A stretch of DNA of 64,000 nucleotides from JABDQW01 sp942492025 (GTDB taxonomy: Bacteria > Pseudomonadota > Gammaproteobacteria > SZUA-229): positions 62,001-126,000 of the forward strand of contig CALODJ010000001.1 in NCBI GenBank assembly GCA_942492025.1, given 5' to 3'. The stretch's first letter is position 1; every line of letters begins with the position of its first letter. Under the pieces are notes generated by a model. That model made no database searches. It had not been told where the DNA came from and saw only the letters and a list, made by a program, of their open reading frames with translations. This document shows, in pieces, positions 17,149-27,136 of the stretch. The position numbers were made by a program, and so were the translations under genes.

Positions 17149-18918
17149 ATGGCTTACTATCGAATTGAAGAAGCAAAAAAAGTTCGTGAATCTGCATGCC
17201 AGATGGCTGCAGACCGTACACACCCGACCCATCAGGCGAATGGTGACGAACAACGTTACGCCACTGCTCACTTCGCAATGAGCTTTACCAAGGGTCTCGA
17301 ACACAACCCGGATACTGGTCTGATCGAAAACGCGGGCGATTTCGAGGCATTTCGTGCCGCGATAGACGAAGGGTTCGTCGATGCGTTTACAAGGTCAGTG
17401 CCTTCCGCTCGAAACAAAGCGCGCCAATGGGAAGCGCCGACGGCTGGTCTAGTCTATGACCTTCTGGGACCGGATTCTCATGCAGTTACTATGCCACCGG
17501 CTCCTGCGCTTGGTTCTAAAGAGCTTGCTTACGAAATGGCGGAAGTTTATGAACTCGCGTTGCTGCGCGACGTTTCGTTGGCAGATTTTACCGATACATC
17601 AGGCAGCGCTGACATAGCGACCACTGTTTCCCGACTCAATGACATCGATTACAACATTACGGGTATTGACGGTCGCATGCGTAAAAACGTAAACGGCGTT
17701 GTGACGCCCCAGACGGTGTTTCGGGGCTCATCACCTGGCGTCGAGGTCGGACCATACCTGTCACAGTTCATGCTTCTCGGTAATGAAAGTGTTTCAGGCG
17801 AAGGTGATGTGACTGATGGCATCGTTCAGTACGGTGCCCTGAAAATCGATCAACGGGTTCCCGTCGCTCAGTCTGGCACCGACTTTATGACTCAGTGGGA
17901 TGATTGGCTCAAGGTGCAAAACGGTGAAGATCCCCAGACCGGCAATGAAGCAGAGATCTTCGGTAGCCCGGGCACTGTTACCAGGCGCTTTATATCCACG
18001 CCCAGGGATCTGGCAACCTATGTTCATTACGACGCGCTTTACGAGGCCTACCTGAACGCCTGTTTGATCTTACTGGGCATGAAAGCGCCGACCGATCCTG
18101 GATTCGCCAAATTGTCCGGGAGCGGCTCGCTGTACCTGAACAGCTGGAATCAGGAAAGCAATACCTTGACGCGTTTCTTTGAAACACACGAACGCGAAGC
18201 GGGCGGGTTTGCTCTGTGGGGTGGCCCACATATCCTGACCTTGGTGACTGAAGTGGCAACCCGCGCACTTAAGGCCGTCCGGTACCAGAAGTTCAATACC
18301 CATTGTCGGTTGCGTCCGGAGGTATTGGCGAGCCGGATCGAGAAAGCAGCCGCGATCGAAACCGCGTTTACTTCCATTGGCAACGCTTTCTCCACTTTGG
18401 AGAGCGATATTCAGGCTACCGTTGACGCCATCGAGGCCCATAATACATCGGGTACCAAGTTGCTGCCCATGGCATTCCAGGAAGGTTCTCCCATGCATCC
18501 GTCTTATGGCGCAGGCCATGCGGCGGTGGCCGGTGCCTGCGTAACCATTCTGAAAGCATACTTTGATACTAGTGCAGTGCTGGTGCGACGTGGTGACGAC
18601 GTGTTGTTCGCAAAATATAAAGAGAACGATCAACCGGCGGCTTTTGTCCCCGATGCATCAATGAACGCGCTAACCGATGTAGCCAATGGCACTTTCCTGA
18701 CGCTCGAAGGTGAACTCAACAAGCTTGCTGCAAACATCTCGATTGGCAGGAACATGGCTGGCGTGCATTATTTCTCGGACTACTACGACAGCCTACGCAT
18801 GGGTGAGGAGGTTGCTATTGGAATCCTGGAAGAGCAGGCACTTTGCTACAAGACGGACCCGTTCGTCCTGTCTGTGCCGACGTTTGACGGTCACGTGCGT
18901 CGCATTGGCAAACGCTAG
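17149..18918 (+). CDS. Vanadium-dependent haloperoxidase
   Basis: 589 residues, resembling algal and cyanobacterial vanadium bromoperoxidases of the PAP2/haloperoxidase superfamily, which oxidise halides with hydrogen peroxide. All vanadate-pocket motifs are visible: Lys381 and Arg389 (KFNTHCRLRP), SYGAGH at 452-457 with His457, and Arg534-x5-His540 (RNMAGVH). The Arg-to-His spacing matches the Corallina enzyme. Nearby MAFQEGSPMHPSYGAGHA and YFSDYYDSLRMGEEVAIGILEEQ are also typical. The start at 17149 is chosen for GGAG six bases upstream; in-frame codons back to 17020 lack a site. No signal peptide is seen. Halide preference cannot be read from the sequence. A terminator follows at 19004. 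Confidence 0.88.
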   Translation: MAYYRIEEAKKVRESACQMAADRTHPTHQANGDEQRYATAHFAMSFTKGLEHNPDTGLIENAGDFEAFRAAIDEGFVDAFTRSVPSARNKARQWEAPTAGLVYDLLGPDSHAVTMPPAPALGSKELAYEMAEVYELALLRDVSLADFTDTSGSADIATTVSRLNDIDYNITGIDGRMRKNVNGVVTPQTVFRGSSPGVEVGPYLSQFMLLGNESVSGEGDVTDGIVQYGALKIDQRVPVAQSGTDFMTQWDDWLKVQNGEDPQTGNEAEIFGSPGTVTRRFISTPRDLATYVHYDALYEAYLNACLILLGMKAPTDPGFAKLSGSGSLYLNSWNQESNTLTRFFETHEREAGGFALWGGPHILTLVTEVATRALKAVRYQKFNTHCRLRPEVLASRIEKAAAIETAFTSIGNAFSTLESDIQATVDAIEAHNTSGTKLLPMAFQEGSPMHPSYGAGHAAVAGACVTILKAYFDTSAVLVRRGDDVLFAKYKENDQPAAFVPDASMNALTDVANGTFLTLEGELNKLAANISIGRNMAGVHYFSDYYDSLRMGEEVAIGILEEQALCYKTDPFVLSVPTFDGHVRRIGKR

Positions 18919-19003
18919 TCAGCGGGAGTAAGGTATTGCTTATCACCGATCAGCGTCTCTGACGTAATTCGGCAACTTCACCACGACATCTTGATTTAAC
19001 TTT

Positions 19004-19035
19004 GGGAACGCTGGCTGCAGCGTTCCCGTTTTTTT
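19004..19035 (+). terminator. Rho-independent terminator of haloperoxidase gene
   Basis: GGGAACGCTG / CAGCGTTCCC, a perfect 10-bp stem with a four-base loop, followed after one G by seven T. It lies 85 bases past the haloperoxidase stop. The remaining bases of this gap (to 19275) show nothing else recognisable. Confidence 0.9.
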
Positions 19036-19275
19036 GACTCGACGACCACAGCGCTTGAATCAGAGTCGTCGATTGATCTAAAAACCATGCGTCAGTGCGT
19101 AAGACGACGCTGTGCAACCGATCACACGTACTCCGATATCTGACGTGGTCCACTAAATATCGGTTAACCCAGGCACAGGCCAGGCCAGGCCGGAAAAACC
19201 ACAAAGCCGGGTAGACAAACCGGGAAAATCGAGAGAAACTGGTAGTAGTGAACTGTGGCTCGATCGGAGGTAAGG

Positions 19276-20010
19276 ATGAAAATTTCTATGCAATGGTTAG
19301 TTCCTGTCGCAATGGGGGTGTGGGCAGCACTGACCTGGGGACACAGTCAGGACCAAGAGCGACGCAAGGAGCGTTACAGGTTGACTGCGCTGTACGTCAA
19401 TCCATTCCTGTCGGCCTGTGAAGACCTGCAGAGCCGCATTTATAAAATCCTCGAACTCGATGGACTCGATAGTCTCCGTGAACGCTACCCTGACGGCTCC
19501 TACGCTGAAGAGACACTCTATCTTCTGGTACGCTTCTTTGGCTGGTCTACGGCGGTCAACCGATACGGACCATACACCCAGGATCCCTTCGTGATCGAGC
19601 ACGTGGCAGCCGTGCGCAGGGCTTTCTCCACTGCCCGTCAGGGGTACTCTGTGGGACCGTTCAATTTCTTCCTGCCTGAGCAAAAAGCGCTCGGCAAGAT
19701 CGTGATGCACACCATGGAAGGGGAGTACGGGCACGAGCTCGATACCATTTCCTACTTTGACTTTAAGGAGCGCCTCAACGCAGCGCCCCTCAAGGATAGC
19801 CAATCCGTGCAACAAAGCCTGGAGACACTGCGCGAGGCAAAGACTGCAGAAGACATCGTTGGTCGCGAGCGCCTCGCTGAAGCGCAAAACCATATCGTCA
19901 AGCTGCTGTCCTACTTGGAAAAAAAGGAGGGCTACACGCTGTTTCAGGGCACCCGCCAAGCATGCTCCTCTCATAAAAATGAGGATATGGCCCCTTTACA
20001 GCAGACATAA
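19276..20010 (+). CDS. Membrane-anchored protein of unknown function
   Basis: Predicted 244 residues. The ATG at 19276 is preferred because GGAGGTAAGG is directly upstream; an in-frame GTG at 19255 gives seven more residues. N-terminal hydrophobic segment (MQWLVPVAMGVWAALTWG) acts as signal anchor, and the remainder is soluble, helical and charged: YVNPFLSACEDLQSRIYKILELDGL, LYLLVRFFGW, PFNFFLPEQKALGKIVM. No catalytic motif is apparent. It stands alone between the haloperoxidase terminator and the GGDEF-EAL gene, which converges on it. I do not recognise the family. Confidence 0.65.
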   Translation: MKISMQWLVPVAMGVWAALTWGHSQDQERRKERYRLTALYVNPFLSACEDLQSRIYKILELDGLDSLRERYPDGSYAEETLYLLVRFFGWSTAVNRYGPYTQDPFVIEHVAAVRRAFSTARQGYSVGPFNFFLPEQKALGKIVMHTMEGEYGHELDTISYFDFKERLNAAPLKDSQSVQQSLETLREAKTAEDIVGRERLAEAQNHIVKLLSYLEKKEGYTLFQGTRQACSSHKNEDMAPLQQT

Positions 20011-20097
20011 CACGACAAGATTTGCAGGCGAGTGTCGGTTTTAAATTATGGGTGTGCTGTTTAGATCAGCGCCCAGCGTTGTACTATAGCTTCGCAG

Positions 20098-22527
20098 TCA
20101 TGCTTCTTTAAACGAACTGACGTCGGTAGAATACGAGCTAAAACTGCCTGCAACTAAATCGTTCATTTTTGTTGGCGGAGCCTCAGGCAGCGGGGTTGGT
20201 TCACCTATCGCAAACCCCTGGACATGATCTACCCCGATGTTGCGCATAGTCTCCAGTGTTGTGGCACTTTCAACGTGTTCAGCCACGGTCTGAATACCCA
20301 GCACATGGCCCATCTCATTAATAGCGGACACCATAGCACTTGCCGTCGTATCCTGTTCCATGTCCGCAACAAAGCTGCCGTCAATCTTGAGATAATCGAC
20401 CGGCAAATACTTGATGTAGGCGAATGAACTCAATCCGCTGCCAAAATCGTCCAGTGCAAACCGGCAACCTTCCGCTCTGAGTGCATTGATCAATTGTTTT
20501 GCCTGATTGAGATTGCGTATGGCGGCTGTTTCAGTGATTTCGAAACAGATCCGGTCAGGAGGCACCTTGAAGTGCTTGAATAGTTTCAAGATCCACTGTA
20601 ACAAGCCTTCGTCATTAAGACTGTTACCCGACAAATTTATTGAAAAACGGGCTGTGGATGAGTTGCCATAGTGATGAGCATAAGCTGACAGGGCATGCCC
20701 TATCACCCATCGATCGATCTCTTTCATCATGCCAAAGCGTTCTGCGGCTGGTATGAAATTCCTCGGCGAAAGGATCTTGTCTGTCGATTCCTTCAGTCGC
20801 AGGAGTAGCTCATAGTGTTCGATGTGGCCATCCCTAAGAGAACAGATTGGCTGCCGATAAAGTACGAATTGATCGTTTCTCAAAGCCATCTGCAGCTTGG
20901 ATACCAAGGCCAGCTGGTTTTCTGTACGGCTGAGCTCGGTGTCTTCGGGGTTATAGATATAGATTCGATTTCTTCCGAGGTCTTTCGCTGTATAGCATGC
21001 CAGGTCAGCCTGCGTCAGCACCTGCACTGCCGTTTCCGTCTCGGCCGAGATGGACACCACGCCGATGCTGGCACCCACTCGGAACTCCCGGCCTTCCCAT
21101 TGAAATCCAAAATCCGCCAATACCGCCAGCAGGGACTCCGCTATCTGAATCCCGGCATCCAGTTGGCAGTTCTCCAGCAATATCGCGAATTCATCGCCGC
21201 CGACTCGGGACAGTGTGTCTCTGGTACGCAGTCTGCTGCACAGTATTCCGGACAACTCTTTCAATAGCGCGTCGCCAGCCGCATGGCCTACGGTATCGTT
21301 GACAATTTTGAATTGATCCAGATCTAGGTAGCACAGGATATATGATGCGCCGTCTTGCTTGCTGTGAGCCAGTGCGTTTTCCAGACGATGCATGAATTCG
21401 CGCCGGTTGACCAATCCTGTCAACGCATCGTGCTTTGCCTGATGATTCATCAACTGAGCGATCTGCCGTTCTTTCGTCACGTCCCGGCCCACACCGCGGT
21501 AACCTTGAAATCCGCCGTGATTGTCGAATATGGGTTTGCCACTGAACAGCAGCGTGCGGCTGGTCGACTCTGTGATCTTCCAGATTAACTCAAGATGCTC
21601 GATCATGCATTTCTCGTTCAGGCGCTTAATGTACTCGTCAACAACATCTAATTCATTACAATACTGCCGGATGAGCTGCTCTAGGGTTTGTCCTATCACC
21701 TGCTTACGTGGCAGCTCCGTAATCTCATGAAATCGCTCTGAGATATCGATGAATCGTAATTCCGCATCCAGTTCCCAGAAAAAATCCGCTGCTGATTCTG
21801 CAAAATCCTTGAACCGCTCCTCGCTGATGCGCAACGCTGATTCGGTACGTTTGCGGCGACTGACCTGTTCAGCGAGTTCCTGGTTGTCAAAGCGTAACGC
21901 CAAAGCAATGCGAATGACCTGCTCGGTATTTCGTGCTGTGGCGATCATGCCAATGAGGTAGATAATCACCATGACAGCCAACACCGTATGTACCGCATCG
22001 TTCTCGTACAGAAAGCGCAGGACGACAGGAATCATGATAGTGAAAGCGAACGCCAGAAACACTGTTTTACGCGCGGAAAAAACCGCAACAGCCCCTCCGA
22101 CCATGCCAGACAGAACCAGGGCGATAAAGAACTGATAAGCGACTGAATCGGCGGGGAACAGAAAGATAATCGATAATCCCCATACCAGCCCTGCACCAGC
22201 CGTGCCCAGTAGGAACATAACTTCCCAGTCGCGGGACTGACGCCTGTCCGGCATGCTGTCTTGATAGCGTTGGGTAAGGGAATATCGTAGCGCGGTAACA
22301 AGCAGTAACAATCCATACCATAAGAGCAGGTTCACGATCGGAACCTGAGCGCGGAGCGCGAAGACCATCACTCCCCCTACGATAACGCTGACCACAAATC
22401 CGATCATTGCATTGCGGTATAAGAGCGCAACTTGTTCTAGCCGTATCCGTTCTTTTAATTCATGGTTGCCTGGCAGATCTGCCTCTGAATGAGGCAGCCA
22501 TCGGTTTGACAGGGGTCCAAGTATCAT
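20098..22527 (-). CDS. Membrane PAS-GGDEF-EAL cyclic-di-GMP protein
   Basis: 809 residues. Six or so N-terminal membrane helices (about residues 35-205) form a sensory module, then a PAS domain (RISEERFKDFAESAADFFWELD), a GGDEF domain with intact GGDEF at 443-447 and an RTRD inhibitory site five residues before it, and an EAL domain. The EAL signature reads YELLLR (Glu573), with NLSGNSL, FEITETA, LDDFGSGLSSF and LKIDGSFV all present. Both synthesis and breakdown of cyclic-di-GMP therefore look possible. The C-terminus has an extra 30 residues after the EAL fold. Monocistronic; start ATG with weak ribosome site. Confidence 0.93.
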   Translation of the reverse strand: MILGPLSNRWLPHSEADLPGNHELKERIRLEQVALLYRNAMIGFVVSVIVGGVMVFALRAQVPIVNLLLWYGLLLLVTALRYSLTQRYQDSMPDRRQSRDWEVMFLLGTAGAGLVWGLSIIFLFPADSVAYQFFIALVLSGMVGGAVAVFSARKTVFLAFAFTIMIPVVLRFLYENDAVHTVLAVMVIIYLIGMIATARNTEQVIRIALALRFDNQELAEQVSRRKRTESALRISEERFKDFAESAADFFWELDAELRFIDISERFHEITELPRKQVIGQTLEQLIRQYCNELDVVDEYIKRLNEKCMIEHLELIWKITESTSRTLLFSGKPIFDNHGGFQGYRGVGRDVTKERQIAQLMNHQAKHDALTGLVNRREFMHRLENALAHSKQDGASYILCYLDLDQFKIVNDTVGHAAGDALLKELSGILCSRLRTRDTLSRVGGDEFAILLENCQLDAGIQIAESLLAVLADFGFQWEGREFRVGASIGVVSISAETETAVQVLTQADLACYTAKDLGRNRIYIYNPEDTELSRTENQLALVSKLQMALRNDQFVLYRQPICSLRDGHIEHYELLLRLKESTDKILSPRNFIPAAERFGMMKEIDRWVIGHALSAYAHHYGNSSTARFSINLSGNSLNDEGLLQWILKLFKHFKVPPDRICFEITETAAIRNLNQAKQLINALRAEGCRFALDDFGSGLSSFAYIKYLPVDYLKIDGSFVADMEQDTTASAMVSAINEMGHVLGIQTVAEHVESATTLETMRNIGVDHVQGFAIGEPTPLPEAPPTKMNDLVAGSFSSYSTDVSSFKEA

Positions 22528-23008
22528 TTGTATTGGTGTCGCATCAGTTGGCTGCCTTTAGCCCGGATATTGCACGAAGTCGGACGCACAATGTTGTGGA
22601 TTTATCGATACTTCAAACATTTTAATCAAAAACAAGTCATTAATTGTTCGGTTACAGTTTGTCCTATTTAGTTTTACGAACAACCTGGCGTCGCATCTTG
22701 AACGATCCCCCTTGATCCATAGCTAAGGCTATGAATCTGCGGGCGATCGTCCCACCTGCTTTGCCAGCTTGCCCGTAAAATCCAAATCCTTCGTGCAATA
22801 TCCGGGTTAGTAAGTGCACGGAGATCCGCGGATGCGCTGCGAGTTCCGAGTTTTTACCACGAAGCGCGCAGTTTTCCAATCTCATTCGCCATCCTTATGC
22901 GATTATTTGGCGTTGTGGATTGAGATACCGCTGCCAGCCGGATAAATCTAGCCCGCAGGGTATGTCAGGCCGTTGACTGGACTTGGAGCAGTTATCGAGC
23001 AACAGCCT
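22528..23008. other. Gap, no gene seen
   Basis: 481 bases upstream of the GGDEF-EAL gene, presumably including its promoter. No convincing coding sequence or repeat is seen until the RAYT remnant at 23009. Confidence 0.4.
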
Positions 23009-23128
23009 GAGGCGATAGCTTACGCCTATTTAGGCGGGTACTTTACCTTGGTTGAAGTTGATGACTGGTTTGGTGTCAGTTATGCGACCGTGAGCAGGGC
23101 GGTCAAAGCGGTCGAATGCAAAATGTGA
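23009..23128 (+). pseudogene. RAYT C-terminal remnant (HTH tail)
   Basis: Forty codons encoding EAIAYAYLGGYFTLVEVDDW, FGVSYATVSRAVKAVECKM and a stop. This is the same HTH tail as at 16631, without any upstream transposase domain. The upstream boundary is abrupt. Confidence 0.65.
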
Positions 23129-23275
23129 GGCCTGACAGTGTAAAGTTGCGTTGGCATATGAACCGGCAATGTCAAGATAACGCGATATCTGGGTGACGGC
23201 AGGTTTTCCGTTGTGCATAGGCCACGTAACAGAAATATAAATAATATAGTACGACATGATGGTGGTTACTCATCA

Positions 23276-23708
23276 CCACGTTGGCAACATCGAGAGGCGT
23301 AGTTACCGGCCAGCATTAGCAGGTGGTCTTTGATCCATTGCCGGCGGTTTTCGAAATCACTCGGCCACTGTTTATGGGTGTCTTGTTTCTCGGCTTGTAC
23401 TTCTGTTTAAACCTTGCCAACTCATTGGCAATGGCACCTTTGGCGACTTCGCTCTTAATACCCAGTCTTGTGTTCTCTTTTCTGCCTCTGTTAAAAAAGG
23501 TTTTTTTATGTGTATCTTCATACTGGTTTATTTATGCTTCCTGTAGCTCTGCTTGCTCTTCCGTGAAAATACTGCCTTTATCACGTAAAGCTGTTTTTTC
23601 TTTGGTGGCGGATAATGAAACTTCTTTCACAACTTCCAGCTGTTCATATAAGCGATTGCCTTGCTGGTTGAGTTTCTCATCATCATACGCTCTTTTATGG
23701 CTGCGTTG
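23276..23708 (-). pseudogene. Decayed charged protein, unidentified
   Basis: Two minus-strand pieces read as protein-like: 23532-23708 (HKRAYDDEKLNQQGNRLYEQ, LEVVKEVSLSATKEKTALRD) and, further on, IKSEVAKGAIANELARFKQ then, in another frame, WPSDFENRRQWIKDHLLMLAG ending at 23276. The plus-strand frame over the same bases is hydrophobic and Ser/Cys-rich, typical of an antisense shadow. I read this as a broken gene of unknown family lying in the wreckage upstream of the glucan synthase fragment. Confidence 0.35.
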
Positions 23709-23717
23709 TTATTGTTT

Positions 23718-24363
23718 TTACATGATGTAATTCAGCGCCGTCAAAGCGCGAGGTTCGGGTATGCCGAGGGGAATGGCACCCTCAGTGATTAACTCAATTC
23801 CACCTCGACGTAGTGCTCGCGCCGGTCGCCCACGCGTGGGATCATGCCTCGCGGTCGTCCTGCGGCATCGATGCCAGTCGCCGCGTATCCAGCGGTGGCG
23901 CCGGCTGGCGTCCATCGCATAACTGGACGGATGCTCTTCAATAAGGACGACATCGGTCATCAGCGCTGAACGCGCATAACCGCTCTCCAGCAAGTCGTGA
24001 CTGAGAATGAGGTTCTCCGGAAAGCGTCCATCGACGGCCTGACGAAAAGCGTCCACATCGTAGATACCCTTGCCGATGAATGAATCCTCGTCGAAAATAT
24101 CCTGGTACACATCCGAGACTTCACGCGTGTACGGATCGATGCCTGACTCCCCCGCGAACAATCGGGAAAACCGTGACTGGCCTGCACTGGTCAGGCCGAT
24201 TGAGCGGATGCGCGATGGTGGCGACCAGTGCGCGCGCCGCGTCGCGCGGCAGCTGCGTGTCGGTATCCAACGTGATGACGTATTTGACCGAAGCGAGGAG
24301 GGAGACGTCACCGACAATCTCCGAAAAGGCCAATGGCAGTAAGTTAAGCTGTAAGGTGTTCAT
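23718..24363 (-). pseudogene. Fragment of cyclic beta-1,2-glucan synthase (GT84 region)
   Basis: Only about 210 of the usual 2800 codons remain. One frame (24121-24363) gives SVKYVITLDTDTQLPRDAAR and VATIAHPLNRP; a second (from about 24190 down) gives FSRLFAGESGIDPYTREVSD, IFDEDSFIGKGIYDVDAF, RFPENLILSHDLLESGYARS and SRRHRWIRGDW. These are diagnostic of the NdvB/ChvB glycosyltransferase domain. At least one frameshift joins them, and the 3' part degenerates. The truncated IS4-type transposase lies immediately upstream, suggesting that insertion and deletion destroyed the gene. Confidence 0.8.
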
Positions 24364-24377
24364 TATAAGGCTTTTTT

Positions 24378-25154
24378 TTAGGCCGGATAATGGATGTCAT
24401 TCTTGATAATTTTCAGTTTCCTTGGTGCTGATCGACCCTTTCGGACCGCTTCTACCGTTCTACTGATATAACGCAGCGTGCGTTCAATCAGCAAGCTGAT
24501 GTCAGTGTGCGCGTGTAAAACCAGATGAACGATTCGGTGCTTCATCTTTGATAGGGCCTGAGTAAAGTTTATCTGGTAGTTTCGTTTTAAATGCTTGGTT
24601 TGTTTAGCCGTTATTTGCTGTGCACCCAGGGCCATTAGAGCGGTAAAATTCGTCGCCACGATTTTGGCATAAAAGTCCTGTTGAACCGACAAGGCGGATT
24701 TGCCGGAAAAGTTCTCGATTTCCACCCATTGCTTTAAACGCTTATAGTTTTCTTCAATACCCCAGCGCAGGTGATACAATGATTTGAAGATGTGCGCAGA
24801 ATATTGATCTGCGTCCATCAAATTGGTGATCAGTACCTCGACTTCATGGTCCAGCTCGACGCTTATCAATCGGAGTTGTATCGGCTTTTCGGGTAGACCT
24901 TTTTGCTGACAGATACTGATCGCGGTTTTCCTTGGCATAAGCGTAACCACCGCGTCATTTTTATTGCTCGCAGTGAAGTCTTTAACGAGCAGATCTTTGT
25001 TCGTTCTGGCACGCATACAAAACGCGTGATTATGCTGTATCTGCAGTGGATACAGCCAAAAGGCGTTGTAGCCATTGCGTAACTTACTGGCATTGGGTAA
25101 AAGGGCGTTTATTCTGCCTATACCCACAATCAGCCTGAAAGTATGGCTATACAC
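24378..25154 (-). mobile_element. IS4-family transposase, N-terminally truncated
   Basis: The 258-codon frame contains the C-terminal catalytic part of an IS4-type DDE transposase: a YREK signature (Y-x2-R-x3-E-x6-K in YHLRWGIEENYKRLK) and PIQLRLISVELDHEVEVLITN upstream. The N-terminal region that should hold the first catalytic Asp is missing; the frame starts abruptly near the cytochrome c peroxidase gene. No clear terminal inverted repeats were found, so the element is probably inactive. Confidence 0.8.
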
Positions 25155-25169
25155 AACGAAGGAGCTAAA

Positions 25170-26235
25170 ATGAAAAAACTATTAACTTTACTGATAAGTG
25201 CTGGCATATGCGCGTCCGTATTTTCAACCATCAGCTATGCTGATCTTCCCGATATTGGCCCGTTGCCACCAGTACCAGTGAATCCAGACAATCCACCGAC
25301 GACGGAGCGAATCGCATTGGGAAAAAAGTTGTTTTTCGATAACCGTATCTCCGGCAGTGGTGCATTGAATTGCAGCAGTTGCCATATTCCAGAGACTGGT
25401 TGGACTTTGCCAACAAAATATTCAGTAGCCAACGAAGGATTTGTAGAACGGCGCAACTCTCCCACACTGTTAAACGTCGGTTACAATAAAGCATTGATCT
25501 GGGATGGACGCGCACCCAGTATGGAAAAACAAGCGGTGGGTTCCACCAAAAATCCCGTACATAAAGGCCAAGACATCGATAAACTGATGAACATTTTGAA
25601 TGACGATGCAGAGATCGTCAAAATGTTCGAAGCAGCTTACGGCAGCAAACCTAATACTGCAGACTACGGTAACGCCATTGCTGTGTTTCAGCGTCACACT
25701 ATTATCACTGGAGAAAGCCCGTTTGACCGCTATATGAAGGGCGATAAAGAAGCTATCTCCAAGGCGGCAGTCAAGGGCATGGCATTGTTCAAAGGCAAAG
25801 CCGGCTGCGTACAATGTCACAACGGTCCTAACTTCACCGATTCAGATTTTCATAACATCGGTTTAAAACGCAATCCCGATTTTGACAAAGAAGAATTCCA
25901 GAAAATCTTAAAATTTGATGCCAAACGTATGGGGCTTAAAGAATGGGAAACCATCAATGATGATCCTGGCCGTTATTTAAAAACCCATAACATGGATGAC
26001 TGGAAAAAAATTCAAAACCCCCACATTGCGTAATCTGCCAGACACCAAACCTTACATGCATGACGGACGTTATCAAACCATTGAAGAGGTGATCGAGCAT
26101 TACAACCGCGGAGGAGATAACGAAAAGAATCAAGACAAGCACATAATACCTCTGAATTTGACCGACAAGGATAAAAAAGAATTAAAAGAGTTTTTGCTTT
26201 CATTAAAAGGTGATCTTCCACAAATTGAGTATTAA
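25170..26235 (+). pseudogene. Cytochrome c peroxidase (MauG/CcpA type) with one frameshift
   Basis: Periplasmic di-haem peroxidase. Signal MKKLLTLLISAGICASVFSTISYA, two haem motifs CSSCH and CVQCH, and RRNSPTLLNVGYN. The ATG at 25170 follows GGAG. The frame breaks at the seven-A run 26004-26010 and stops at 26033. Reading with six A restores DDWKKFKTPTLRNLPDTKPY MHDG and the normal C-terminus to 26235 (HYNRGG, LTDKDKKELKEFLLSL). The gene is otherwise full length, about 355 codons. Either it is a recent single-base inactivation, a sequencing slip in a homopolymer, or slippage makes some full product. Confidence 0.85.
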
Positions 26236-26446
26236 GATAATAAGTGGGGTCAGATCATACTTTTTCTCTTGTAGAAAAAAAGTGACGGAGGGGTTAAATT
26301 CTGAGCAGTGGTTTCAGTTGGTTAAATAATAATCCCTCCGACACCACTGCTGTCCCGCATAATTCTTACAAGAGTGTATTAAACGCTATTATTACAATGA
26401 TCACGCGGTATTGGGGTGCAAAGAGACATGAAAATCTATAACAGAA

Positions 26447-26542
26447 ATTATGTCATATCCGCGGAAGCGGATATCCAGCAAGCCATTGATTAGTATAATC
26501 ACTCCAAGCGACTGGATTACCGCTTTAGCGGGAATGACGAGC
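26447..26542. repeat. Palindromic repeat pair upstream of DUF1499 gene
   Basis: TCATATCCGCGGAAGCGGAT near 26450 and GGATTACCGCTTTAGCGGGA near 26514-26533 each form a short hairpin and are degenerate inverted copies of each other (CGC-TTT-AGCGGGAATGACG type, a pattern widespread in bacterial intergenic regions). The right unit runs into the ATG of the following lipoprotein gene. Confidence 0.55.
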
Positions 26543-26974
26543 AAACAAATTCCAGTTGTTCTAGTAATGTTTGTATTTCTTACGGGGTGTTCAGGAACCA
26601 TGCCTGATCTAGGGATAAATAACAATGAGCTAGCACCGTGCCCGAAAACGCCAAATTGTGTGAGCAGTCAGGCGCAAGACAAAAAACATTTTATCGAACC
26701 TATAAATTTCGCTGGAACACAGCAGGAGGCGCATGACCGTCTCTTGCAGATAATTGAATCAGAAAAGCGAACTAAAACTGTTACAGATCAAAAAGATTAT
26801 ATTCGTGTAGAGTTTACTTCAGCTCTTTTTCGATTTGTTGATGACGTGGAGTTCTATTTCCCAACAGAGAAAGCTGGCGAGACTGTTATTCATACTCGAT
26901 CTGCCTCCCGTGTCGGAAGTTCTGATTTCGGCGTCAACCGAAAACGAATTGAGCGTATTCGAAGTAAGTTTTAA
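26534..26974 (+). CDS. DUF1499 family lipoprotein
   Basis: Predicted 146 residues starting MTSKQIPVVLVMFVFLTGCSG, a lipoprotein signal with lipobox LTGC. The body shows the DUF1499 pattern: PCPKTPNCVSSQA, AHDRLLQIIE, YIRVEFTSALFRFVDDVEFYF and IHTRSASRVGSSDFGVNRKRIERI. Function of the family is unknown. The in-frame sequence before 26534 is repeat-derived (see 26447-26542), so the ATG inside the repeat, with a GCGGGA just before it, is the likely start. Stands alone. Confidence 0.82.
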   Translation: MTSKQIPVVLVMFVFLTGCSGTMPDLGINNNELAPCPKTPNCVSSQAQDKKHFIEPINFAGTQQEAHDRLLQIIESEKRTKTVTDQKDYIRVEFTSALFRFVDDVEFYFPTEKAGETVIHTRSASRVGSSDFGVNRKRIERIRSKF

Positions 26975-27136
26975 ACAAAGGAAATAAAGGTTTAGAGCCC
27001 TTTGATCTTTCGGAGAAAGGGGACGGATTTATTTTTCATATCTTCTTCTAAAAAAATCTGCTCCCTCTAGCACTGTCCACTTTAGCGCCGTATCCCTCGA
27101 TCACGCGTCCCTACGATTCCGGTTATACTGCTCTCT

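Noticed and set aside
23323..23730. 135-codon plus-strand hydrophobic frame
   Set aside because: Ser/Cys/Leu-rich shadow of minus-strand charged coding remnants.
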